Source of the DNA: Metabacillus kandeliae | Lineage (GTDB): Bacteria; Bacillota; Bacilli; Bacillales; Bacillaceae | DNA: 64,000 bases | Direction: 5' to 3' | Assembly: GCF_021166585.1 (NCBI RefSeq) | Contig: NZ_JAJOZE010000004.1 | Location: forward strand, 124,001-188,000 | Shown: one piece after another, positions 27,445 through 35,916 of the stretch | How the letters are laid out: every line of letters begins with the position of its first letter | How positions within the stretch are numbered: position 1 is the first letter of the stretch | Notes under the pieces: model-generated | What the model saw: the letters and a program-made list of their open reading frames with translations, nothing else | The model's database searches: none | Told to the model about the DNA's origin: nothing | Position numbers and translations under genes: made by a program

Positions 27445-27557
27445 TGGGAGTATTGATTGACTACTTATTGAGCGCTTATTTGATCAGTAGGTGCCAAGAC
27501 TTTAATGCGGCAGTGTGACAGGGGACAGGTTCACTGAAATAGGTAGGAATTGTTTGG

Positions 27558-27599
27558 TTTCTGCTGCTTCGGAAGCACGAGAACCGTCCCCCTGCTTCC
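27558..27599. repeat. GGGACGGTTCT-type repeat (family D), one arm
   Basis: Contains TCTGCTGCTTCGGAAGC, one more base pair of variation, GAGAACCGTCCCC and TGCTTCC. The same word order is at 55395-55451, where both palindrome arms are present; here the left arm is degenerate. Confidence 0.7.
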
Positions 27600-27610
27600 C
27601 GTCCCCCTCC

Positions 27611-28384
27611 TTAAGCTTCCAAAAACAAAAACCCAAAAACCTCCCCGAGCCTTGCCCGCCAAGCTCCTTCGTTATGCTCAGCACCTTCAAAAATCTTAAA
27701 CTCGCACATCGGCACCTTTTCTTTCAGGATGTCATAGACAGGAATACTTGAAGCAACGTATTGCTCTGGTCCAATTTTTCCGGATCTTTCGTTCGTCCCA
27801 ATGTCCATGTAGAATCTTTCCAGTCCTTGCAAAGCACTGTCCGCAGCGAAAGCTTCGATTTCTTTTTGGTTGAACCAGTAAGCGGAGGAGAGAGAGGCCG
27901 CTTTTTTGAAAACTGCCGGGTATTTGCAGGCTGCATAAGTTGTAATGAGTCCGCCCATGGAGCTTCCCATCATAGATGTTTCCTCAGGGAGCGTACGGTA
28001 TTTTGCATCGATGAAAGGCTTTAATTCATGTACGATGTAGTCGATGTAGGCTGCACCTTCACCGCCAAGGGTTTCGTTCCTGTCAATGACTTGCTTGCTG
28101 ATTTCGGCATTCTGCCATGGTCCATACTCGTTGAATCGGTTATAGCGCTCGTGATTGCAGTCGAGGCCGACGACGATCAGATGGAACCCGCTTTGTTCGA
28201 GATATTCCGGTATGCCCCATGAAGTGCCGTAGCTCGCGTCTTCGTCTCTAAAGACATTTTGCCCGTCATGCATGTAGAGAACAGGGTAGGCATTCTGTGT
28301 TGTTTCATATTCATTTGGAAGGTATACAGTTACGTTCCGTTTTCTCCCAAAAGGGGTGATGGTAACGGTAAAGTTTTCAAGCAT
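27611..28384 (-). CDS. Putative esterase (alpha/beta hydrolase, esterase D-like)
   Basis: A 257-residue alpha/beta hydrolase of the putative-esterase family (related to enterochelin esterases and carbohydrate esterase family 1). The nucleophile elbow is GSSMGG near residue 140; YPVLYMHDGQNVF near residue 33 marks the oxyanion side, and the catalytic His is in FEGAEHNEGAWRAR. It is divergent from the maltodextrin importer, and a perfect operator for a LacI-type repressor lies in front of it, so it may act on an oligosaccharide ester; B. subtilis BesA-like siderophore cleavage is an alternative. Confidence 0.8.
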   Translation of the reverse strand: MLENFTVTITPFGRKRNVTVYLPNEYETTQNAYPVLYMHDGQNVFRDEDASYGTSWGIPEYLEQSGFHLIVVGLDCNHERYNRFNEYGPWQNAEISKQVIDRNETLGGEGAAYIDYIVHELKPFIDAKYRTLPEETSMMGSSMGGLITTYAACKYPAVFKKAASLSSAYWFNQKEIEAFAADSALQGLERFYMDIGTNERSGKIGPEQYVASSIPVYDILKEKVPMCEFKIFEGAEHNEGAWRARLGEVFGFLFLEA

Positions 28385-28441
28385 AAATGAGTTCCTCCTT
28401 TTATTTTTAGCAGTATAGTCCTCGGTCTTTTATCATAAAAG

Positions 28442-28455
28442 CGCAAACGTTTGCG
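28442..28455. promoter_or_regulatory. LacI/MalR-type operator 1
   Basis: Perfect 14-base palindrome CGCAAACGTTTGCG upstream of the esterase gene; the shape of a MalR-type operator. Confidence 0.75.
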
Positions 28456-28481
28456 TATGATAATAATAGTTTGAGAGTAAA

Positions 28482-28495
28482 TGAAAGCGTTCACT
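28482..28495. promoter_or_regulatory. Catabolite-responsive element (CcpA site)
   Basis: TGAAAGCGTTCACT matches the cre consensus TGWAARCGYTWNCW at 13 of 14 positions; between the divergent esterase and importer genes. Confidence 0.65.
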
Positions 28496-28545
28496 ATGTC
28501 AATTTTCGACGAAGGGCATTTTTAGAAAAACTTTCAAAAAAATGC

Positions 28546-28573
28546 TTGTCAAACGAGAATTAGGCGCTATAAT
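28546..28573 (+). promoter_or_regulatory. Sigma-A promoter of the maltodextrin importer operon
   Basis: TTGTCA, 16 bases, TATAAT; expected start near 28580, 124 bases before the binding-protein gene. Confidence 0.75.
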
Positions 28574-28586
28574 AAAGGTAAGTTGT

Positions 28587-28664
28587 GCAATCGTTTTCAC
28601 TGAATGAGAGCGCTTAATTGAAAGCGCTATAGTTTTTAGACAAATTGTGCAAGCGGTTGTACAA
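28587..28664 (+). promoter_or_regulatory. Operators 2 and 3 and a second cre in the mdxE leader
   Basis: GCAATCGTTTTC at 28587-28598 and TTGTGCAAGCGGTTGTACAA at 28645-28664 both fit the pattern GCAA-N-CG-N-TTGC of operator 1. Between them TGAAAGCGCTATAG (28619-28632) resembles cre at 12 of 14 positions. All lie downstream of the promoter, where bound repressor or CcpA would block elongation. Confidence 0.6.
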
Positions 28665-28703
28665 GTACAAAATTACTAGTTTCACATTTTAGGAGGGGTC
28701 AAA

Positions 28704-29999
28704 ATGAAGAAAGTCCTTTCGTTATTTGCCATGGTGCTTCTCTTGATTGGCGTACTGGCTGCTTGCGGTCCGGATGCTAAGAAAGATGCATCAAGCGAGC
28801 CGAAGAAAGATGGCACAGAAGCCAGCGGCGGCATGCCGGCAAAACCGGAAAAATTAGTTGTTTGGGAAGATCAGAAGAAAGCAGGCTGGCTGAAGCAGGC
28901 TGCCGCTGATTTTGAAAAAGAGAACGGCATCAAGATCGAATATAAAGATATCGAAATGGCGACAAAGCAGCGCGAACAGCTTCGCCTTGACGGTCCGACT
29001 GGAAAAGGTCCGGACGTTGTAACACTTCCGCATGACCAAATCGGCCAGCTGGCAGTTGAAGGATTGCTTGCACCGATCAAAGTTGACCAAAAAGTTCTGG
29101 ATACATTCACTGAGTCTTCCATTAAGTCTCAGACATACGAAGGACAGCTTTACGGCCTTCCAAAATCCACTGAAACTCCTGTACTTATCTACAATAAAAA
29201 GCTTGTGCAAGACGTACCGGCTACAATGGAAGATCTTTATGCAAAATCAAAAGAACTGACTAAAGGCGATCAGTATGGTTTCCTTGCGCTGTTTGATAAC
29301 TTCTACTTCGCTCACGCAGTAATCGGCGGAATGGGCGGCTATGTATTCGGCGAAAAAGACGGCAAAATGGATCCGACAGATATCGGTTTGAACAATGAAG
29401 GCGCTGTAAAAGGTGCTGAATTCATCCAAAAATGGTACAAAGAAGGTCTTTTCCCTAAAGGTATCATCGGTGAAAACGGCGGTTCAGCTCTTGATGGACT
29501 GTTTACTGAAGGAAAAGTTGCTTATGTTATGAACGGCCCATGGGCTTTCGGACCTTATAAAGATGCAAAAGTTGATATCGGTGTTGCTCCGCTTCCTAAA
29601 TTTGCAGACGGCACTCCAATGAAAACATTCTCCGGCGTTAAAGGCTGGAACATAAGCGCATTCTCTAAAAACAAAGAATGGGCAACAAAGTTTGTTGAAT
29701 ACGTAACAAGCGAAAAAGTGGCTAAAGAACGCTACAAGCAAACATTCGAAATTCCACCGGTTAAATCATTAATGGAAGATCCAATCATTAAAGACAATCC
29801 GGAAGCAAAAGCAGTTGCAGAACAATCCGCTTATTCTGTTCCAATGCCGAACATCCCAGAAATGGGTCAAGTATGGCAGGGCATGGCAGATAACCTGCAA
29901 ACACTTGTTACAGGCAAAGCTGAGCCAAAACCAGCCCTTGATGCAGCTGTGAAGCGCATTAAGTCTGATATTGAAGCAGCAGGTTCTGGAGCGAAATAA
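28704..29999 (+). CDS. mdxE: Maltodextrin-type ABC transporter substrate-binding lipoprotein
   Basis: A 431-residue extracellular sugar-binding protein. The signal peptide ends in lipobox LAAC with Cys21 as the lipid anchor, followed by a charged linker (KKDASSEPKKDGTEASGG) and a MalE-fold body: WEDQKKAGWLKQAAADFEKE, GPDVVTLPHDQIGQLA, YGLPKSTETPVLIYNKKL, KVAYVMNGPWAFG. It should bind maltose or maltodextrins outside the membrane and deliver them to the two permeases. Ribosome site AGGAGGGG. It is separated from the permeases by strong hairpins, which would allow more binding protein than permease. Confidence 0.92.
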   Translation: MKKVLSLFAMVLLLIGVLAACGPDAKKDASSEPKKDGTEASGGMPAKPEKLVVWEDQKKAGWLKQAAADFEKENGIKIEYKDIEMATKQREQLRLDGPTGKGPDVVTLPHDQIGQLAVEGLLAPIKVDQKVLDTFTESSIKSQTYEGQLYGLPKSTETPVLIYNKKLVQDVPATMEDLYAKSKELTKGDQYGFLALFDNFYFAHAVIGGMGGYVFGEKDGKMDPTDIGLNNEGAVKGAEFIQKWYKEGLFPKGIIGENGGSALDGLFTEGKVAYVMNGPWAFGPYKDAKVDIGVAPLPKFADGTPMKTFSGVKGWNISAFSKNKEWATKFVEYVTSEKVAKERYKQTFEIPPVKSLMEDPIIKDNPEAKAVAEQSAYSVPMPNIPEMGQVWQGMADNLQTLVTGKAEPKPALDAAVKRIKSDIEAAGSGAK

Positions 30000-30015
30000 G
30001 AAACTGCCTAAATAG

Positions 30016-30126
30016 GCATTGGCTGGCCAATATTGGCCAGCCAATGCTTCCTTTTTAAAGGAAAGAGCTGAGCTTTTAAGAAAAAGTAAATGATATTTAC
30101 CTTTTCCTAAGAGCTCAGAGCTCTTC
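30016..30126 (+). promoter_or_regulatory. Hairpins between the binding-protein and permease genes
   Basis: 30016-30047 is a perfect 32-base palindrome (arm GCATTGGCTGGCCAAT) followed by CTTCCTTTTT. 30061-30126 is a longer imperfect hairpin with AAGAGCTGAGCTT and AAGAGCTCAGAGCTC arms and an inner GTAAAT/ATTTAC stem. Likely partial terminator or mRNA-end protector. Confidence 0.7.
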
Positions 30127-30215
30127 ATTTACTTCTAAGTATTATCTGCATAAAAGAGCTGTTGAATGAACCGTTTTACATTCGCTATTATCAGAAAGAG
30201 AGGGGACATGACGAT

Positions 30216-31535
30216 ATGAGCAATCTTGCTTATCACCCTAAAACTGACGAAATGAACCAATTTGAATACCATTCCAACCACAGGAAGGTTGCAGCAGCCC
30301 TTTCCATCATTCCGGGAGTCGGCCAGCTGTATAACAAGCAATTTTTAAAAGGGGTCCTCTTTTTAATTTTCACTGCAGCTTTTCTGAGAGTGTTCTGGGA
30401 TATGCTGGACATGGGACTGTGGGGGATTATCACCCTTGGGACAGAGGTTCCGCGCGACCACTCCGTTTTTCTTCTCATTCAGGGAATCCTATCTGTAATC
30501 GTTCTCATATTCGGATTGCTGTTCTTTCTCTTTAATTTAAGAGATGCCTATAAAAACGGCGAAAAGCGCGATTTGGGCTTGGAATTAAGCAGTGTGAAGG
30601 AGCAGTACCGAAACTTAATTGATAATGGTTTTCCATATTTAATCATGTCACCTGGGTTCTTACTCTTGATCTTTGTGGTTATTTTCCCGATTATTTTCGT
30701 GATCTCCCTGTCATTTACGAACTATGACCTTTACCATTCACCGCCTGCGAAGCTGGTTGACTGGGTAGGGATTCAGAACTTTATTGATATTTTTAAAATC
30801 GATATTTGGCGTCAGACGTTCTTTGGTGTATTGGCCTGGACGATTGTCTGGACTGTAGGAGCTACAACATTGCAGGTAGCTGTGGGGATTTTCCTTGCCA
30901 TTCTTGTAAACCAGAAGGATCTTAAAGGAAAAGCGATCATCAGAACGGTGTTCATTTTGCCTTGGGCAGTGCCATCATTTGTATCGATCTTAATTTTTGC
31001 CGGAATGTTTAATGAATCATTTGGAGCGATCAACAATCAGATCCTGCATGCCTTCGGTATTCCGCCGCAGGACTGGATGACAAATCCGATGTTTTCAAGG
31101 CTTGCCCTGATCATGATTCAGTCCTGGCTCGGTTTTCCGTTTATTTTTGCTATGACAACAGGTGTGCTTCAGTCTATTCCGGATGAACTTTATGAAGCAG
31201 CAACCGTTGACGGTGCATCAACTTGGCAGAAATTCAAAAAAATTACGCTGCCGCTCGTTCTTTTCTCAACCGCTCCAATCATCATTACGCAGTATGCCTT
31301 TAACTTTAACAACTTTAACGTTATTTACTTGTTTAACGGCGGCGGGCCGGCGATTCAGGGCCAGAGTGCAGGAGGGACAGATATCCTGATTTCCTGGATC
31401 TACAGGCTGACGATGAAGAACGCGCAATACTCAAAAGCTGCAGCTATTACAATGATGCTGTCCTTAGTCATCATCATTATTGCCGTCTGGCAGTTTAAAC
31501 GCACAAAATCATTCCAGGAAGAGGATATGATCTGA
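30216..31535 (+). CDS. mdxF: Maltodextrin ABC transporter permease (MdxF/MalF type)
   Basis: A 439-residue MalF-type permease. The N terminus has a TM2-like unit (SIIPGVGQLYNKQFLKG) before the usual transport segments, as in B. subtilis MdxF. The ATPase contact loop (EAA motif) reads EAATVDGASTWQKFKKITLP near residue 345. I chose the ATG at 30216 behind AGAGGGG; an upstream in-frame ATG at 30162 lacks a ribosome site. The mdxG start comes one base after its stop. No ATPase is encoded here, so a shared ATPase such as MsmX is expected. Confidence 0.92.
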   Translation: MSNLAYHPKTDEMNQFEYHSNHRKVAAALSIIPGVGQLYNKQFLKGVLFLIFTAAFLRVFWDMLDMGLWGIITLGTEVPRDHSVFLLIQGILSVIVLIFGLLFFLFNLRDAYKNGEKRDLGLELSSVKEQYRNLIDNGFPYLIMSPGFLLLIFVVIFPIIFVISLSFTNYDLYHSPPAKLVDWVGIQNFIDIFKIDIWRQTFFGVLAWTIVWTVGATTLQVAVGIFLAILVNQKDLKGKAIIRTVFILPWAVPSFVSILIFAGMFNESFGAINNQILHAFGIPPQDWMTNPMFSRLALIMIQSWLGFPFIFAMTTGVLQSIPDELYEAATVDGASTWQKFKKITLPLVLFSTAPIIITQYAFNFNNFNVIYLFNGGGPAIQGQSAGGTDILISWIYRLTMKNAQYSKAAAITMMLSLVIIIIAVWQFKRTKSFQEEDMI

Positions 31536-31536
31536 T

Positions 31537-32379
31537 ATGAATACTAAACAGCATAAAATATTCCGCCTGACACTTTCCTATATCATCATTTTAATTGTGT
31601 TTGCGATCATCCTGTATCCGGTTGCCTGGATTATAGGTTCATCACTTAATCCCGGCCAGAGTTTGTCCGGTTCAAGCATTATTCCGAAAAATGCAACGCT
31701 TGCCCATTATCAATTCCTTTTTGATACGTCAAAAAGCAATTACTTGATCTGGTACTGGAACTCTATGAAAATCAGTGTTGCCACAATGGTGCTCACAGTG
31801 ATTCTCGTGTCATTAACAGCTTATTCCTTCTCAAGATACCGTTTTGTCGGAAGAAAAAACGGTTTGATGACATTGCTTGTCCTTCAGATGATTCCGAACT
31901 TTGCTGCATTGATTGCCATTTATGTACTTGCCTTTATGACAGGTCTGCTTGATACACATCTTGGTTTAATCCTCATTTATGTGGGCGGCCAGATTCCGAT
32001 GAATACGTATTTGATGAAGGGGTATTTAGATACAATTCCTAAGGAGCTGGATGAATCAGCAAGAATAGACGGTGCAGGACATTTAAGGATTTTCCTGCAG
32101 ATTGTCATGCCGCTTGCAAAACCGATCATAGCGGTTGTAGCGCTGTTTTCTTTCATCGCGCCGTTGGCCGATTTTATCATCGCCAGTGCGCTGCTTCGTA
32201 CAGAATCTAACTACACACTTGCGGTCGGCTTGTATGACATGGTTGCAAAGCAGTTCGGCAATGAGTTTACAACGTTTGCAGCAGGAGCAACCTTGATCGC
32301 TGTACCGATTGCGATTTTATTCTTCTCCTTCCAGCGCTACTTTGTTTCCGGATTAACAGCCGGCGGAACAAAAGGCTGA
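31537..32379 (+). CDS. mdxG: Maltodextrin ABC transporter permease (MdxG/MalG type)
   Basis: A 280-residue MalG-type permease with six membrane segments and the EAA loop ESARIDGAGHLRIFLQIVMP near residue 170; the C terminus YFVSGLTAGGTKG is typical of the family. It pairs with MdxF to form the sugar channel. It directly follows mdxF. A 268-base gap to the regulator gene holds a weak imperfect hairpin with a T-run near 32455 that could end the importer transcript. Confidence 0.92.
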   Translation: MNTKQHKIFRLTLSYIIILIVFAIILYPVAWIIGSSLNPGQSLSGSSIIPKNATLAHYQFLFDTSKSNYLIWYWNSMKISVATMVLTVILVSLTAYSFSRYRFVGRKNGLMTLLVLQMIPNFAALIAIYVLAFMTGLLDTHLGLILIYVGGQIPMNTYLMKGYLDTIPKELDESARIDGAGHLRIFLQIVMPLAKPIIAVVALFSFIAPLADFIIASALLRTESNYTLAVGLYDMVAKQFGNEFTTFAAGATLIAVPIAILFFSFQRYFVSGLTAGGTKG

Positions 32380-32647
32380 CGCAAGAGCAGAAGGTAATAA
32401 GAGGAGGGAGTGGAGCTGGGCATGCGTAAGAATAGCGTATATGCTCTGACCTGCTCCTTCTTTTTTAACATTTGCTGCTGCCGGGAAAACAATCGATGTA
32501 AGTTGACGGATGTACTGGAAAGTAAGAAGATGAACAGAAAAGGATGCTAAGGAAATACGGTAATGAACAAAGATAACTAACGGGATGGAAACCATATGAT
32601 GACTAAAAGAAAAAACCAAAGATGCTGTCAGGAAAGGATGTGGGATT

Positions 32648-33685
32648 ATGGCAACAATTAAAGATGTGGCTAAGATGGCTAAAGTGGCTCCATCAACTGT
32701 TTCACGGGTAATTGCAAATAATCCACGCATTAGTGAGAGAACAAAGGAAAGAGTAAGGGAAGCCATGCAAGAGCTTGGGTATCATCCGAACTTCATCGCA
32801 CGCAGCCTTGCCAATCAATCCACACAGGCGATCGGAATCATTATGCCAAGCTCGGCAGACAAATCCTTTCAAAATCCTTTCTTTCCAGAAGTGATCAGAG
32901 GGATCAGCAAAGGAGCCCACCAAAAGCAATATGCCCTTCACATGGCAACAGGCGAAACAGAGGAAGAAATATTTGAAGGTGTCGTGCAAATGGTGGAGGG
33001 GAAGCAGGTTGATGGGATTATCCTGCTGTATTCAAGAGTAGACGATCAATTAACCAATTTTTTAATTGAAAAGCAATTTCCGTTTGTCATTGTCGGGAAG
33101 CCGTTTAAGCATGTGGAAGAAATTACGCATGTGGATAATGATAATTACAGAGCTTCAAAGGAAGTAACAGAGCACTTGATCGAACTTGGCCACGAAAGAA
33201 TTGCTTTCGTCGGAGGAAACTTGAACTTTGTTGTAACCATTGACAGGCTCTTAGGCTATGAAAAAGCCATCAATGTAGCCGGTCTGCCATACAAGGACGA
33301 TTACATCATCCATGAGGAATTTCAGGAAGAGGGCGGGAAGGAAGCGGTTCTCGAGCTTTTTTCTCTGAAGGAACCGCCAACAGCTTTGGTTGTGGCAGAT
33401 GACTTAATGGCTGTCGGTGTGCTGAACACGCTTCATGAAATGGGCATTCAGGTGCCGGCTGATGTTTCAGTGGTTTCGTTTAACAATATTATGCTTGCTG
33501 AGCTGTCAAGGCCGCCGCTGACATCGGTTGACATTCACATTGTCCAGCTTGGCTATGAAGCAGCCAAAAATATGATCCAGATGATAGAAAACCCTTCTGA
33601 ACCGATTAAGAGGATCATTATTCCTCATACACTTGTGAAAAGGCAAACATGCCATTTGAAGAAAGAAGATAAAAAAAGAGCGTAA
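32648..33685 (+). CDS. malR: LacI-family regulator, MalR type
   Basis: A 345-residue LacI/GalR regulator. The N-terminal helix-turn-helix is TIKDVAKMAKVAPSTVSRVI, followed by the hinge helix (NFIARSLANQST) and a periplasmic-binding-protein-like sugar domain. It follows the maltodextrin importer, and three sites of the form GCAANCGNTTGC lie in the importer/esterase control region, so it most likely represses both. An AGGAAAGG ribosome site precedes it and a strong terminator follows. Confidence 0.88.
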   Translation: MATIKDVAKMAKVAPSTVSRVIANNPRISERTKERVREAMQELGYHPNFIARSLANQSTQAIGIIMPSSADKSFQNPFFPEVIRGISKGAHQKQYALHMATGETEEEIFEGVVQMVEGKQVDGIILLYSRVDDQLTNFLIEKQFPFVIVGKPFKHVEEITHVDNDNYRASKEVTEHLIELGHERIAFVGGNLNFVVTIDRLLGYEKAINVAGLPYKDDYIIHEEFQEEGGKEAVLELFSLKEPPTALVVADDLMAVGVLNTLHEMGIQVPADVSVVSFNNIMLAELSRPPLTSVDIHIVQLGYEAAKNMIQMIENPSEPIKRIIIPHTLVKRQTCHLKKEDKKRA

Positions 33686-33686
33686 C

Positions 33687-33720
33687 AAAAATCCCCTGCA
33701 GCCTGCAGGGGATTTTTTAA
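33687..33720. terminator. Bidirectional terminator after malR
   Basis: Stem AATCCCCTGCAG / CTGCAGGGGATT with loop CC and A/T-runs on both sides; also lies just past the acidic-repeat gene on the minus strand. Confidence 0.9.
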
Positions 33721-33731
33721 TGAATCATTGC

Positions 33732-35276
33732 TTAAGACGCAGAGGTTGAGTCATTACTCGTCAATACGGTTTTCACGCGGTCAGAATCACTGTCAGACTC
33801 CTGTGAAAGCTTTTTATCATCTTTGGAGGCAGATTCATTCTGCTGATCCCGGGCATCCTCGGAAGCTTCTTCATTGCTTTCCTGTTCGCTGTCCTCAGAT
33901 TGATCCTGCTCAGCAGAACTTGCCGCCGGTTTGTCTGTTTCGTCCTTCTCATCTGCATTTTCTTCAGACTGCTTGGATTCAGCATCATCGTTTTCAGCGT
34001 CTTCTTCTTCATCTTCCTGATTGTCATTTGAAGGCTGTTCTTGACTGTCATTTTCTTGCTGAGCATCTGTATTTTTTTCTTGCCCGCTGTTTTCGGAATC
34101 GTTCTTTTGATCGTCTTCTTCTTTTTCATTAGATGGGGATTCTTCCTCTTCATTGTCATCTTGTTCCTGAAGGTTTGCAGAAGAACTCTCTTGATCGTCT
34201 TCTTCATTTGAAGGAGTGTCTTCCTCATCGCTGTCAGCCTGATCCTGAGGGTTTTCAGTCGAATTCTTATGGTCGTCTTCTTCATTTGAAGGAGTGTCTT
34301 CCTCATTGCTGTCAGCCTGATCCTGAGGGTTTTCAGTCGAATTCTTATGATCGTCTTCTTCATTTGAAGGAGTATCTTCCTCATCGCTGTCTACCTGATC
34401 ATGAGGGTTTTCAGAAGAACTCTTTTGATCGTTTTCATCATCTGAAGAAGTGTCTTCATCATCACTGTCTGCCTGATTCTGAGGGTTTTCTGTTGAACCC
34501 TTTTGATCATTTTCATCTTTTGAAGAAGCTTCATCATCACTGTTTTCAGACTGGCTGGTTTCGGCGTCTTCCTGTCCGCCGTCTTCTTGATTTTGAGGGC
34601 TCACGGAAGAGTTCACCTGGTCGCTGTCCTCATTTTCATTTGAAAAATTTTCTTGTTTTTTGCTGTTTTCTTGTTCGCTTTGACTATTTGTATCCTTTTC
34701 TTCGCTGTTGTTATTTTGATTGGAGTCTTTCTCATCCTGATCACTGCTGCTGTTCTGTTCTTCTTCCTGATTTTGTTCGTTTTCTGCTTTTTCTTTGCCA
34801 GTGTATTCTTCTTCTTCCTCGTCTTCATCTTCTTCAAATTGCTGCGCGCCAGAAGAGGAGCTGCCGGCACTGCTGAGTTTGCCTTCAATCTCTTTGAGCT
34901 GCTGCTGAAGCATTTCTTTTTCTTCATTCAGCTTGCTGATGTCCTGGCTTTGGTCTGCATTCTTTTCCTGCTGCTGTTCTGAACTCATTTCCGTTTCATC
35001 CTTATCTTCAGGAAGTTTATTTTTTCCGGTTAATTTGCCTAGCGTTTTTTCGACTGCTTGTTTGCCAGCGTCCTTTGGGTTGAAACTTTTTGCTATTTTT
35101 TCAAAGCTGCCGCCTTTATTCTTCATAAACTCTTTTCCCATCATGGAAAGAATTTTTTTGCTTTTTTCAGGGTTTGCCGCGTATCCGATCGCGGCGCCGA
35201 GGATGCTGCCTGACACGGTCCGTTTGATCGTTCCGCCTTTCACAAGGTTTTTGACGAGCTTTACTTTGTTGACCAT
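33732..35276 (-). CDS. Acidic low-complexity repeat protein, function unknown
   Basis: A 514-residue protein I do not recognise. Residues 1-90 are basic and ordered-looking (VKNLVKGGTIKRTVSG then SILGAAIGYAANPEKSKK), with a short glycine/alanine hydrophobic stretch like YtxH-type proteins. Residues 110-135 look coiled-coil (LNEEKEMLQQQLKEIEGKL). The rest is almost only E, D, S, N, Q and K, strongly acidic and surely disordered, with a 26-residue tandem repeat (core DSDEEDTPSNEEDD). No secretion signal or cell-wall anchor is evident. Near sigma-B-type genes, a desiccation or stress role is possible but unproven. Confidence 0.7.
   Translation of the reverse strand: MVNKVKLVKNLVKGGTIKRTVSGSILGAAIGYAANPEKSKKILSMMGKEFMKNKGGSFEKIAKSFNPKDAGKQAVEKTLGKLTGKNKLPEDKDETEMSSEQQQEKNADQSQDISKLNEEKEMLQQQLKEIEGKLSSAGSSSSGAQQFEEDEDEEEEEYTGKEKAENEQNQEEEQNSSSDQDEKDSNQNNNSEEKDTNSQSEQENSKKQENFSNENEDSDQVNSSVSPQNQEDGGQEDAETSQSENSDDEASSKDENDQKGSTENPQNQADSDDEDTSSDDENDQKSSSENPHDQVDSDEEDTPSNEEDDHKNSTENPQDQADSNEEDTPSNEEDDHKNSTENPQDQADSDEEDTPSNEEDDQESSSANLQEQDDNEEEESPSNEKEEDDQKNDSENSGQEKNTDAQQENDSQEQPSNDNQEDEEEDAENDDAESKQSEENADEKDETDKPAASSAEQDQSEDSEQESNEEASEDARDQQNESASKDDKKLSQESDSDSDRVKTVLTSNDSTSAS
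34190..34530 (-). repeat. 78-base tandem repeat within the acidic protein gene
   Basis: The word CATTTGAAGGAG (plus strand) recurs at 34205, 34283 and 34361, and a variant at 34439, each 78 bases apart, coding 26 residues. The middle copies are nearly identical; outer ones are decayed. Confidence 0.85.
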
Positions 35277-35313
35277 TAGGGCTGTGCCTCCTTTTTCATT
35301 GCGTGTCCAAAAG

Positions 35314-35343
35314 AAAAGGTCTTTCTAAAAAGACCTTTAAAAA
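35314..35343 (-). terminator. Terminator of the YflT-family gene
   Basis: Stem AAAAGGTCTTT / AAAGACCTTT with a short A-rich loop; it includes the stop codon of the frameshifted stress gene. Confidence 0.7.
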
Positions 35344-35677
35344 GTAACGGGATCCTCCTGTGTAACAATGAGCAGCACTTTACCTTTGTCCAGCTCATCC
35401 TCAAGCTGTTCTGCTTTTTTGGTTTCAAACCCGATTTTCTCCATTTTTCTAACAAGCTTGTCATCCTTGCTTCGGAAAATGTTTTTAGTAGCCGTTCCGA
35501 GCCCTGTTACTTTTACACCAACTTTATTGGCATCATTATCTTTTCTTGACCGTCTCACATGATCATTGTCGTGCGCCAGAATGTAAATATCCTCATCACG
35601 CACTCCGTCTTTTTTTATTTTATCAATTGCTTCTTTCAGCGTTTCATCATTATGAAATAATTTAAATTAGGGTCCAT
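35337..35677 (-). pseudogene. yflT: YflT-family general stress protein, frameshifted near the start
   Basis: The downstream frame encodes a normal YflT-type stress protein (GVRDEDIYILAHDNDHV, AKNIFRS-like TATKNIFRSKDDKLVRKM, DELDKGKVLLIV). The proper start is the ATG at 35677: it has AAGGAGGGG upstream and a sigma-B-like promoter behind it. From that ATG the frame gives MDPNLNYFIMMKR and stops. Adding one base in the short A/T run at 35664-35666 joins MDPNFKLF to HNDETLKEAIDKIKKDG, giving an expected 113-residue protein. Thus either a real single-base loss or a sequencing error. Without repair, only an N-truncated product from 35603 or 35606 could be made. Confidence 0.8.
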
Positions 35678-35701
35678 TTGAATCCCCTCCTTGAAGAATG
35701 A

Positions 35702-35726
35702 ATTCCCGAATCGGTAGAAGATAAAC
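35702..35726 (-). promoter_or_regulatory. Sigma-B-type promoter of the YflT-family gene
   Basis: On the minus strand GTTTAT, 13 bases, GGGAAT, close to the sigma-B consensus GTTTAA-N12-14-GGGTAT, about 25 bases before the start codon. Confidence 0.7.
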
Positions 35727-35879
35727 CTATATGCACCTTTTGGTACAAAGAGGAAATTTTATGGGGAAATGGCTTGTGGGGGCAATGGGGCCTTCTTCAG
35801 CGGTGTTATTTTTCCTTTTATGGAAAGTTAGAGTGCACAATGCAGTGTTTGCAGCAGGCTGTACATTTTAAAAACAATA

Positions 35880-35907
35880 AAAAAATCCCCCTGTAAAAAG
35901 GGGGACG
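35880..35907 (-). terminator. Terminator of the SDR gene
   Basis: On the minus strand TCCCCCT / AGGGGGA stem followed by seven T residues. Confidence 0.85.
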
Positions 35908-35916
35908 ATCTGGTTG

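Noticed and set aside
26939-27600. CRISPR array or tandem repeat in the GGGACAGG-rich gap
   Set aside because: Units are in both orientations, unevenly spaced, and the spacers are not of constant length; no cas gene is near.
34133-34876. Long plus-strand open frame (247 codons) opposite the acidic repeat protein
   Set aside because: It is the complement of E/D/S codon repeats, giving an H/L/F-rich sequence with no ribosome site; a shadow of the real minus-strand gene.
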